DNA of 64,000 bases from positions 682,001 through 746,000 of the forward strand of contig JACKCH010000010.1 in the NCBI GenBank assembly GCA_020634115.1, given 5' to 3'. The notes beneath the pieces are model-generated. The model was not told the DNA's origin, made no database searches, and saw only the letters and a program-made list of their open reading frames with translations. The DNA is from Anaerolineaceae bacterium (GTDB lineage Bacteria > Chloroflexota > Anaerolineae > Aggregatilineales > Phototrophicaceae). Positions 25,118 through 32,367 of the stretch are shown piece after piece (position 1 is the stretch's first letter; each line of letters begins with the position of its first letter). The position numbers were made by a program, and so were the translations under genes.

Positions 25118-25205
25118 GTTTCTCGATCATTCCCGGAAATCTCAAACACTCGGCAGTACGCTCTCGAATGGGGTATAGTAACCGCATATCTGGAGGAATG
25201 CCGTT

Positions 25206-26135
25206 GTGATACCCAACCGACTCTGGTTACTGTTGTTTGTCCTATGCCTGAATATCCCCGCTGCTGTGTCGGCGCAAACCGCCTGTCCTGCCCCGGAGAA
25301 TCTCCCTACCCGCCTGTCCATTGGCCTATGGGCGCGGATTCCGCCCGAACCCGGCCCGCCGAATAATGTCCGGGTTGAACCGGGGACGGCGGGGGCATTG
25401 GCCGGTCAACTGACTGCCGGGCAAGTGTTCGCGGTGGTAGACGGCCCGCGCTGTGCTGACGGTTATGTCTGGTGGGCGGTGGAGGCCGGTGAGCTTTCCG
25501 GCTGGACGGTGGAAGGGGACGCCGAGTCGTACTGGCTCGAACCGCTGACCGCGCCCATCGTGCCGGATGATGGCAGCGTCCTTCCGGTGTGTGCCGCGCC
25601 GCCGGAGGACTATACCCGCGTTACACAGGGGAACGCCGTGCTGAATGCCCGGACACTGGCGATGCTCGACCACGCCGAGGCGATTTACCGGGCATTGGGC
25701 GGGGAAACCGTGAATTTTCGGTTGGCGATCACCCAGGGGAGCTATACCGGCGGGTACGTGGCAGCCAGCTTTGGCACGCATGACGGCGGCGGGGCGGTGG
25801 ATTTGTCGGTACGCAGCCCGCAGGACTTCAGCCTGCTGGAGGACGATATTCCGCTGATGCTTCAGGCTTTACGGTTGGCGGGGTTCGCGGCCTGGCTGCG
25901 GGAAGCCGACCAGCTTTCCCCCGGTTCACCGATTCACATCCACGCCATCGCAATCGGGGATGCCGAACTTTCCGAGGCCGCCCGCGCCCAGATTGACGGG
26001 CCATTCGGCTATCTGCGCGGCTACGACGGCTTGCCGCAGGACAACGGCGTCCCGCAACCCGATACCTCCGGCGACCTCATCCTCTGCGACTGGCTGGCCG
26101 AACATGGGTGGGGTGATCTACGGGAGGCGCAGTGA
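25206..26135 (+). CDS. Secreted SH3b-like + LAS-family zinc DD-peptidase-like protein
   Basis: 309 residues, GTG start with GGAGGA upstream and a TATAGT box at 25174. Signal peptide to about residue 23 (AVSAQ). Residues 30-115 look like a bacterial SH3 domain (VRVEPGTAGALAGQLTAGQVFAVVDG...GYVWWAVE). The C-terminal half has SFGTHDGGGAVDL, matching the SxHxxGxAxD zinc motif of D-Ala-D-Ala carboxypeptidase/M15-type enzymes with one extra residue, and a late HIHAIA supplying the third ligand. Predicted to trim or bind cell-wall peptide or another extracytoplasmic target. Confidence 0.82.
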   Translation: MIPNRLWLLLFVLCLNIPAAVSAQTACPAPENLPTRLSIGLWARIPPEPGPPNNVRVEPGTAGALAGQLTAGQVFAVVDGPRCADGYVWWAVEAGELSGWTVEGDAESYWLEPLTAPIVPDDGSVLPVCAAPPEDYTRVTQGNAVLNARTLAMLDHAEAIYRALGGETVNFRLAITQGSYTGGYVAASFGTHDGGGAVDLSVRSPQDFSLLEDDIPLMLQALRLAGFAAWLREADQLSPGSPIHIHAIAIGDAELSEAARAQIDGPFGYLRGYDGLPQDNGVPQPDTSGDLILCDWLAEHGWGDLREAQ

Positions 26136-26172
26136 AGGTAGGCGTGGTGTGTGGCGGTTCACCGGGCGGCAA

Positions 26173-26200
26173 GTAGGGGCGCATCATGATGCGCCCGTTT
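26173..26200. repeat. REP-like palindrome R7, at 3' end of RAYT gene
   Basis: Outer foot GTAGGGG intact, 20-bp perfect palindromic core (GGGCGCATCATGATGCGCCC), inner foot changed to GTTT. The RAYT stop codon lies inside it. Confidence 0.88.
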
Positions 26201-26675
26201 CATAAAATTTGTCTTGTTCCCACAACGCTGGGTTATTCTCTATGTAGGCGGCGATGATTCCGTATTCGTGTTCGTTGCGGATGATGCGATCATGAAAATT
26301 GCGCTGCCAGACGGGTGTTTCCAAATCAATACCGATGTCAGTCTGTTTGGCATGATGGGTCACGGCACCTTTATAGCTGGCGACCATCCGACTGAGGGTT
26401 TGCTGCAGTTTCTCTTCGTGTAAGATGAGAATACCGTGCAGATGATTCGGCATGATGACGGAATCAGCTAACTCTACACGCGGATAATTCGTGGGAATAT
26501 CCATCCAACAAGCTGCTACAATTGCCCCTAATTTCGATGGACGCATTTCGCCATCCTCAACCTCGCCGAATAGGTGTATTCGGTTGTAGGTGCAGATGGT
26601 CACAAAGTACGCGCCGGCCTGCGAGTAATCGTATCCCTTGAGACGCAGACTGTTTTTGCGGGTGTAAAGTGGCAT
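26184..26675 (-). CDS. REP-associated tyrosine transposase (RAYT, IS200/Y1-like)
   Basis: 163 residues. HUH nuclease motif HLH at residues 78-80 (MPNHLHGIL); Tyr in AYIENNP (about Tyr144) is the expected nucleophile; family opening YTRKNSLRLKGYDYSQAGAYFVTICTYNR. RAYTs are single-copy, domesticated Y1 transposases that cut REP hairpins bearing a GTAG foot. Here REP-like palindromes with GTAG feet lie at both ends (R7, R8), with intact feet facing outward, and many relatives occur in the window. All catalytic residues seem intact, so probably active. No ribosome site is obvious. A free-standing IS200 is the alternative; the flanking hairpins favour RAYT. Confidence 0.92.
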   Translation of the reverse strand: MPLYTRKNSLRLKGYDYSQAGAYFVTICTYNRIHLFGEVEDGEMRPSKLGAIVAACWMDIPTNYPRVELADSVIMPNHLHGILILHEEKLQQTLSRMVASYKGAVTHHAKQTDIGIDLETPVWQRNFHDRIIRNEHEYGIIAAYIENNPALWEQDKFYETGAS

Positions 26676-26698
26676 CGGGCAGGGTGCTTTCTCTATTT

Positions 26699-26726
26699 GC
26701 GCGGGTTCAACATGTTGAACCCCTAC
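26699..26726. repeat. REP-like palindrome R8, 5' of RAYT gene
   Basis: 20-bp perfect core (GGGTTCAACATGTTGAACCC), right foot CCCCTAC intact, left foot decayed. Different core from R7 but the same constant foot. Confidence 0.85.
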
Positions 26727-26756
26727 GATTGTACGCCGTGCGCCCGTTTCAATCTG

Positions 26757-27899
26757 CTACCCGCCGAGGTGCGCCCAGGGGAGATACGGGCCATACGGCA
26801 CGAGCCGCCGATCCTGCACCCAGGCTAACTGGAACAGCTCACCCGCCGCACTCGACCATAAGACCTGCGGTTGGTTGAGGCCGCTGTCGCGCGTGTTGGC
26901 GACAATCAGGCTGGTGGTTGTGCCGTCCCATAACGTGAAAACCAGACCGTCCGTCAGGCCGCGCAGCGCCGCCATCCCGGAAAGTGTCAGATCACCGACC
27001 ACTGAGCCATCCCGCTCCAAAAGACGCAGGCGATTGCCCGCCAGCACCGCCACCCGTTCGCCGTTCTGGACGAAACGCGGACTCTGAAGGAAGTGCGCGG
27101 CTTCCAGCACCTCCGGCTCATTGTAGAAGGGGAAGCGCGTCCCGGTAGCCGGGTCATAGACCTGTAATGACGGCCCCGGCAGCGCGGGGTCATCCAGCGC
27201 CATTACGGTTTCCCCGGTTGGCGCGAAGGTGTCCATATCGCCGGGGTAAGCCGATGTGCCAACGTATGTCACGGTGCCGTCTGGGAGCGACCAGCGGTAG
27301 GTTGCCCCGCCGGATAGCGTAAACAGCACGCTGTCATCGTCGAACCGCTGGACAAACGGTGTCGCATCCGGCACGTTGCCCGGCTGATCGGCCAAAACCG
27401 GGTTGTCGCTCCGCAGTTGGTAGAGCAAATCCCCCAGGAACGTATCCACCACGATCACTTCCCAACCGCCATCGGTCAGGGCATAACCATAAGCCAGCGC
27501 CGAATCGCTGGAGTTGAAGTTCAACTCGCTTGCCCAAATCGTGAAGGTATCCCCGGTGATGGCTGGCAGATTATAGGCGACGCGGGCGTTCTGCCCCACC
27601 ACGTCATACACCCGCAGTTGGTGTTCCCCGGTATCGCTGTTGCGGGCGACGTAGGCCAGCAGCGTCCCGCCCCGCGCAACCGCGATCTGCCCCGGCAGAC
27701 CGTCAAAACCCTGCGGCAGCGGCAGGGCGAAATCATATAACACGCTACCATCTGCGCCGGCCATGACCACCTGCCCGGTATCCGGCGCATACAACCAGGC
27801 TGACCAGGGCGGGCCGCCCGCCTGTACCGCAACGACACTCGCCAGCAGCAGCCCCGCCAGCGCGACAATGCCTATCTGTTTGATGTGTTTTCTCACCAT
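26757..27899 (-). CDS. Secreted beta-propeller-like protein, shorter paralogue
   Basis: 380 residues from the ATG at 27899, chosen because the signal peptide (MVRKHIKQIGIVALAGLLLASVVAVQAG) begins there; the open frame runs far upstream into the antisense of treS. The mature part is repetitive beta-sheet with WD/YVTN-like strands (SAWLYAPDTGQVVMAG, GWEVIVVDTFLGDLLYQLRSDNP, FVQNGERVAVLAGNRLRLL). It aligns with residues 1-400 of the protein at 58118 (shared GWE-VVVD...LRS-DP...PRF-QNGE), but lacks its SH3b tail. Role unknown, probably a cell-surface or secreted scaffold. Confidence 0.8.
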   Translation of the reverse strand: MVRKHIKQIGIVALAGLLLASVVAVQAGGPPWSAWLYAPDTGQVVMAGADGSVLYDFALPLPQGFDGLPGQIAVARGGTLLAYVARNSDTGEHQLRVYDVVGQNARVAYNLPAITGDTFTIWASELNFNSSDSALAYGYALTDGGWEVIVVDTFLGDLLYQLRSDNPVLADQPGNVPDATPFVQRFDDDSVLFTLSGGATYRWSLPDGTVTYVGTSAYPGDMDTFAPTGETVMALDDPALPGPSLQVYDPATGTRFPFYNEPEVLEAAHFLQSPRFVQNGERVAVLAGNRLRLLERDGSVVGDLTLSGMAALRGLTDGLVFTLWDGTTTSLIVANTRDSGLNQPQVLWSSAAGELFQLAWVQDRRLVPYGPYLPWAHLGG

Positions 27900-28003
27900 T
27901 ACACCTGAAACCAGTATCTGTTTTACGACTGATTCGATCATAAAACGCCCCATGCCGGGATGCAAGCATGAGGCGTTCAGCGTCAGGTAAACGGTGGTTA
28001 GGT

Positions 28004-29608
28004 CTAATCCGCCGGGGCGCCCCGCAGCCAGCGGTAGCCGTAGGGTGGCAGTTCGATGCTTCCGGCAACCGGCGCGGTATCCGGGTACAGGGCATCTTCC
28101 AGCGGCCCGTTTGTCACCGGGATACGCAGCGGTTGGTCGGAAAGGTTGTGAAGCGCCAACAGCGCGTCTCCCTCGTCCGTTCTCCGCCAGAAACACAGCG
28201 CTGCTTTCGGCAGTGACTCATCCAGCCAGACCAGTTTGCCCCGCACCAGTACCGGCTGCGCTTTGAAGGCGTGAATCATGTTCCGCACGGTATACAGTAA
28301 GGTGGTTTCGTCAGCCTGCTGGCTTGCCACATTGACTCGCTGGTAGCCGTAAGTTTCGTCGTCAATCACCGGGGCGTAGAGATTTTCCGCTGCCGCCTCG
28401 GAGAATCCGGCATTTTGCCCCGCCGTCCACTGCATCGGCGTCCGCACCCCGTTGCGGTCTTCCAATTCGACATTATCCCCCATGCCGATCTCATCGCCAT
28501 AATACAGCACCGGCGCGCCCGGCAGGGTGAACAGTAGCGAATACATGAGTTCGATCTTACGGCGGTCATTCCCCATCAACCGCGCCAGCCGCGCCCGAAT
28601 GCCCAGGTTGATGCGGTAGCGTTTATCCGCAGCGTAGGTATCCCACATAAACTCGCGGTCTTCGAGCGTGACCATTTCCAGCGTGAGTTCATCATGGTTA
28701 CGCAGGAACGTCGCCCACTGGGCGTTTTCCGGGATTTCCGGTGTGTCGGCCAGGATGTCCACGACGCTGGTGCGGTCCTGGCGGGCCAGCGCCATATACA
28801 ACCGGGGCATGACCGGGAAGTGAAAACACATCTGGAATTCATCGTTATCGCCAAAATAGGGCAGAAGATCACGCGGCCACTGGTTCGCTTCGCCCAGCAG
28901 CAGCGTGTCCGGGTAGTTATGCTCAAGTAACCGCCGCATCTCTTTCAGAAATTCGTGGGTTTCCGGCAGGTTCTCACAGTTGGTATTCTCACGCTCAACC
29001 AGGTACGGCACAGCGTCCACGCGGAAGCCATCAATTCCCATATCCAGCCAGAAACGCATCACGTCCAGCATAGACTGCCGTACTTTGTGATTATCATAGT
29101 TCAGGTCGGGCTGGCTGCTAAAAAAGCGATGCCAGTAGTAGGAGTCAGTTTGCGCGTCATGCGCCCAGTTTGAGGTTTCCGTATCGGTGAAGATGATTCG
29201 CGCCTGACTGTAACGGGTAGGTGTATCGCTCCACACGTAAAAATCGCGCATGGGCGAGTCCTTGCTGCGCCGCGACTCCAGGAACCAGGGGTGTTGGTCG
29301 GACGTGTGGTTGACCACTAGATCAGTAATCACTCGCATCCCGCGTTCGTGGATGGCATCCACTGTCATGCGGAAATCTTCCAGCAGCCCGTATTGGGGAT
29401 GAATGCCGAAAAAACTGGCGATGTCGTAACCATCATCCTTCAAAGGTGAGGGATAGGTGGGCAGCAGCCAGATACAGTCCACACCAAGCCATTGGAGATA
29501 GTCCAGGCGGCGGCGCAGCCCAGCGAAATCGCCATGCCCGTCACCATTATCATCGGCAAAGGCTCGTAAATACAGTTCATAAAAAACAGCACTCGTATAC
29601 CAGGTCAT
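28004..29608 (-). CDS. treS: Trehalose synthase (maltose alpha-D-glucosyltransferase), GH13
   Basis: Converts maltose to trehalose intramolecularly in the cytoplasm. 534 residues with the GH13 barrel: DLVVNHTS (residues 96-103), nucleophile Asp198 in GFRVDAVPYL, acid/base Glu240 in LLGEANQWP, and Asp306 in LRNHDELT. The opening WYTSAVFYELYLRAFADDNGDGHGDFAGL and NGVRTPMQWTAGQNAGFS are trehalose-synthase-like; oligo-1,6-glucosidase is the main alternative. No fused maltokinase domain. Ribosome site GAGGAA. Divergent from marR, with possible operators between. Confidence 0.88.
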   Translation of the reverse strand: MTWYTSAVFYELYLRAFADDNGDGHGDFAGLRRRLDYLQWLGVDCIWLLPTYPSPLKDDGYDIASFFGIHPQYGLLEDFRMTVDAIHERGMRVITDLVVNHTSDQHPWFLESRRSKDSPMRDFYVWSDTPTRYSQARIIFTDTETSNWAHDAQTDSYYWHRFFSSQPDLNYDNHKVRQSMLDVMRFWLDMGIDGFRVDAVPYLVERENTNCENLPETHEFLKEMRRLLEHNYPDTLLLGEANQWPRDLLPYFGDNDEFQMCFHFPVMPRLYMALARQDRTSVVDILADTPEIPENAQWATFLRNHDELTLEMVTLEDREFMWDTYAADKRYRINLGIRARLARLMGNDRRKIELMYSLLFTLPGAPVLYYGDEIGMGDNVELEDRNGVRTPMQWTAGQNAGFSEAAAENLYAPVIDDETYGYQRVNVASQQADETTLLYTVRNMIHAFKAQPVLVRGKLVWLDESLPKAALCFWRRTDEGDALLALHNLSDQPLRIPVTNGPLEDALYPDTAPVAGSIELPPYGYRWLRGAPAD

Positions 29609-29724
29609 GGAAGTTCCTCTAAATGGTTATTCTTGGTTTTAATGATGCGGTGGGTTGTGTGATTACGCGGTTCTGGTTATCCATTATCTGCGCCGTGTCG
29701 GGTTACAGGCGATATAGCAAGAGC

Positions 29725-29742
29725 ATAGGTGAATTCGCCTAT
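29725..29742. promoter_or_regulatory. Palindrome, possible operator for treS
   Basis: ATAGGTGAATTCGCCTAT, symmetrical except one pair, about 117 bases upstream of the treS start. Confidence 0.4.
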
Positions 29743-29902
29743 ACTGTACCTTACAATACCGCTGTCTTACAATGGATTCGGGACTCATGTGGATTGTGCA
29801 TCGCGGCATCGTTCAGACAGGTTTTCGTTTGTGCTTGGTGTGGTGCTTCGCCCATGCAAACCTCACCTATTTCATCTTTTGGTGGCCGGTTTCCGGTGAA
29901 AT

Positions 29903-29930
29903 TTGTAATTCCTCTATAAATTGCGATAAT
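29903..29930 (+). promoter_or_regulatory. Promoter of marR-like gene
   Basis: TTGTAA (29903-29908), 16-base spacer, GATAAT (29925-29930) in an AT-rich stretch. Confidence 0.45.
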
Positions 29931-29952
29931 CTCATAATCCATAATGGGTGTA

Positions 29953-29978
29953 GGTAGAGGCTTATCATCGCTTCTACC
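29953..29978. promoter_or_regulatory. Inverted repeat, probable MarR operator
   Basis: GGTAGAGGC and GCTTCTACC arms (8 of 9 paired) around 8 bases, located between the predicted transcription start and the marR start. MarR proteins commonly repress themselves from such sites. Confidence 0.5.
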
Positions 29979-30005
29979 GTACATAAACCTTTTATCGGCG
30001 AAAGG

Positions 30006-30494
30006 TTGAGGGACTTGTTGGAATCAAACCTGGAACAGGATGTCAATCTGATGTGGACGCTGCTGTTCACAATTGTGCTGGACGGCGAAAAACGGATGGC
30101 AACCTTGCTGGCGACCTATGCGCTGACGCCACCGCAGTTTTATGTCCTCAAAACCCTGGTTGAGCGTGGTGGAAGCTGTCCGATTGGCGAAATCGCGCAT
30201 GAACATCACCTGACCAATGCCACCATGTCCGGCCTGGTGAAGCGCATGGAGAGTATGAAGCCGCCGCTGGTGGTGCGTGAACCCAGCACGTTAGACCGGC
30301 GTTCGGTTAATGTCGTGCTGACGGCGGGCGGCCAGGAGCGTTTCATCGCAGTACAGATGGATTTAATGTCCCAGCTCCGCCAGGTCCTGCAACTGCTCAC
30401 ACCCGATGAGCGGCAGGACTTGATTCATTACCTGTCGCGTTATGCGATGATGATTAGCGAACAGTTTGCCATTGTTCCCACCCCGGACGGATAA
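30006..30494 (+). CDS. MarR-family transcriptional regulator
   Basis: Up to 162 residues with the MarR winged helix: PPQFYVLKTLVERGGSCPIGEIAHEHHLTNATMSGLVKRMES, then the wing with PSTLDRRSVNVVLTAGG (conserved DxRs block). The start is uncertain: TTG at 30006, TTG at 30018 (GAGG six bases upstream) and ATG at 30051 are in frame. An inverted repeat upstream suggests self-regulation. Ligand unknown. It diverges from treS and is followed by the PH-domain protein after about 48 bp, with a TATAAT box (30500-30505) suggesting separate transcription. Confidence 0.9.
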   Translation: MRDLLESNLEQDVNLMWTLLFTIVLDGEKRMATLLATYALTPPQFYVLKTLVERGGSCPIGEIAHEHHLTNATMSGLVKRMESMKPPLVVREPSTLDRRSVNVVLTAGGQERFIAVQMDLMSQLRQVLQLLTPDERQDLIHYLSRYAMMISEQFAIVPTPDG

Positions 30495-30542
30495 GACGGT
30501 ATAATACAATCATCCAGATAGGCATACCGGAACACACAGACT

Positions 30543-32291
30543 ATGGCTGACCGATTTATTTTATCCCATGTGCAGAAACTCCCAATCTTCCAGAAACTTC
30601 CACCTGACCAGCTTGACCTAGTAGTGGATCAGTTCGTGGTGTTGCGCTATGAAGAAGGAGAGTTTATTTTTCGCCAGGGTCAGCGTATCCCCGGTATGAT
30701 GCTGTTGATTTCCGGCCAGGGAACACTGACACAGACCGGGATGGATGGGCGTGAGCAGATGGTGGGTCAGGTATCTGTCAACGAATACCTGAATGAGTCA
30801 GCCCTATTCATTGAAACAACGGCTACCCTCTCCCTGCGTGCCCCAGAAACCACCATTGTCTTATTTCTGTCACGGGAGCGGATGCTGCGTTTACTGGCGG
30901 AATACCCCGAGATCAAAAACAGTCTTTCGATGCCGGGCAGTCGGTTACCCAGTATGCCGGGGCATCAATTTAGTGGGCAGCGGGAAAATGAACAGGTGGT
31001 GACTGTGTTTCACCGCCACAAGTGGGCCTTTATCCGCCGTCTATGGCTGGCGGCGGTTCCCACTGGACTGATGATGTTTCTGGCGGTGGTTTTCAGTCAA
31101 TCCGCTGCGCTGTCGGCTTCAGTGGCCGGGTTGGGAATAGTCATCGGTGGGCTGATGGTGGTGTATTTCTATCTGGAATGGCGCAACGATAGTGTGGCGA
31201 TCAGCGACCAGCGCGTGGTTCACATCGAGCGCAATATCCTCATGTTTCGCGTGTCCCGCAGCGAAATTCCGTTGAGTAGTATCCAAGACGTGAAAGCAGA
31301 AGTCCCGCCTGGCGACCCATTTGCCCGTATCCTCAACTACGGCACGATTAATATCAAGACTTCCGGTCAGGGGGGGAACGTGAGGTTTGACTTCATCCCC
31401 GCCCCGCAGACCGTCCAGAACGTCATTTTTACCGACCAGGCACGGTTTCGAGAGAAAATGGCAACCCAATCGCGCAATGCCATCCGAGGACAGGTGGATG
31501 ACCTTGTACTGCATCATCCCGACGAGGTCAATAAAAGCGACCAAACCGCGAAGAAGGTCAACCCAATCGGTGGCTTTACCCCGCTGCGGATGAAATTCAC
31601 CAACGAAAAAGGGGAAACGGTTTATCGGAAACACTATTTAATCTGGTTGGAGCATATTTTGCTGCCGTCTCTTGTGATTTTTGCGGGGTTAGTTGCGCTG
31701 ATTTTCAATATCTTCAGTCAGTTTATTCCGGACACCCTGGGGTTGATCTCTGATCTGCTCGGACTCGGCGTTATAGGATTGGGAATTGCCTTATTTTACA
31801 TGGCGGACTGGGACTGGCGTAACGACTTGTACATTGTAGGTGACCAGACGGTGACGCTTATTCACAAACGGCCGCTGTTTTTGCAGAATGAAAAAGACCA
31901 GTTTCTTCTGGCTCAGGTGGATAATGTATCTTTCGATCTCAGTGGAGCGATGGCGACACTACTACGGGTAGGGGATGTGCATCTCAAATTGATCGGGTCA
32001 GCTGAAAATACCGGCAAGGTGCTTCGTAAAGTCTACCGCCCTGCCCAGGTGCAGGAGGAAGTAACCAAGCGGCAGCAACGCGCCCGCCAGATGCAGCAGC
32101 AACGCGAAACTCAGCAGCGCCAGCAGGAAATTCTGGATTATCTTTCGGTCTATCATGAGCGGACTTCGGGCGAAGCACCGCCCGCGTCCGACACGGAATT
32201 TCAGACACCATCTCGCACAACACAACCCGTTCGGGACGCCTCACGTCCGCCGGGCATTCCTAGAGTCCGGCGCGATAACCCGCCGCATTGA
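30543..32291 (+). CDS. Cyclic-nucleotide-binding-like domain + bacterial PH-domain membrane protein
   Basis: 582 residues. Residues 1-120 form a CNMP-binding/Crp-like beta-barrel (ILSHVQKLPIFQKLPPDQLDLV, GEFIFRQGQRIPGMMLLISGQGTL). A helix pair (about 165-215) is followed by a PH/DUF304-like module (DSVAISDQRVVHIERNILMFRVSRSEIPLSSIQDVKAEVP). A second helix pair (about 370-430) precedes a second similar module (NDLYIVGDQTVTLIHKRPLFLQNEKDQFLLAQVDNVSFD). A Gln/Arg-rich coiled coil (500-545) and disordered tail end it. The nucleotide-site Arg typical of true cAMP binders is not evident. Possibly a membrane stress sensor (inference). Confidence 0.85.
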   Translation: MADRFILSHVQKLPIFQKLPPDQLDLVVDQFVVLRYEEGEFIFRQGQRIPGMMLLISGQGTLTQTGMDGREQMVGQVSVNEYLNESALFIETTATLSLRAPETTIVLFLSRERMLRLLAEYPEIKNSLSMPGSRLPSMPGHQFSGQRENEQVVTVFHRHKWAFIRRLWLAAVPTGLMMFLAVVFSQSAALSASVAGLGIVIGGLMVVYFYLEWRNDSVAISDQRVVHIERNILMFRVSRSEIPLSSIQDVKAEVPPGDPFARILNYGTINIKTSGQGGNVRFDFIPAPQTVQNVIFTDQARFREKMATQSRNAIRGQVDDLVLHHPDEVNKSDQTAKKVNPIGGFTPLRMKFTNEKGETVYRKHYLIWLEHILLPSLVIFAGLVALIFNIFSQFIPDTLGLISDLLGLGVIGLGIALFYMADWDWRNDLYIVGDQTVTLIHKRPLFLQNEKDQFLLAQVDNVSFDLSGAMATLLRVGDVHLKLIGSAENTGKVLRKVYRPAQVQEEVTKRQQRARQMQQQRETQQRQQEILDYLSVYHERTSGEAPPASDTEFQTPSRTTQPVRDASRPPGIPRVRRDNPPH

Positions 32292-32367
32292 TTTTTATGG
32301 ACGACACAGCTATAAAACAGGGACGAATCCGGGAAAGTCAACAAACTCTCCCGGATTGTTTTCTACA

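Larger units (their letters stand above)
26173..26751. mobile_element. Putative RAYT-REP cassette
   Basis: RAYT gene bounded by R7 (left, foot GTAGGGG outward) and R8 (right, foot CCCCTAC outward), plus a decayed half palindrome at 26733-26750. The 12-mer GCGCCCGTTTCA occurs at 26191-26202 and again at 26740-26751, bracketing the gene. May be a mobile unit or the remnant of one. Confidence 0.6.
29609..30005. other. Divergent regulatory region treS/marR
   Basis: 397 bp without a gene. Contains an 18-bp imperfect palindrome (29725-29742), a promoter-like pair (29903-29930) and an inverted repeat just before marR (29953-29978). Confidence 0.6.
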
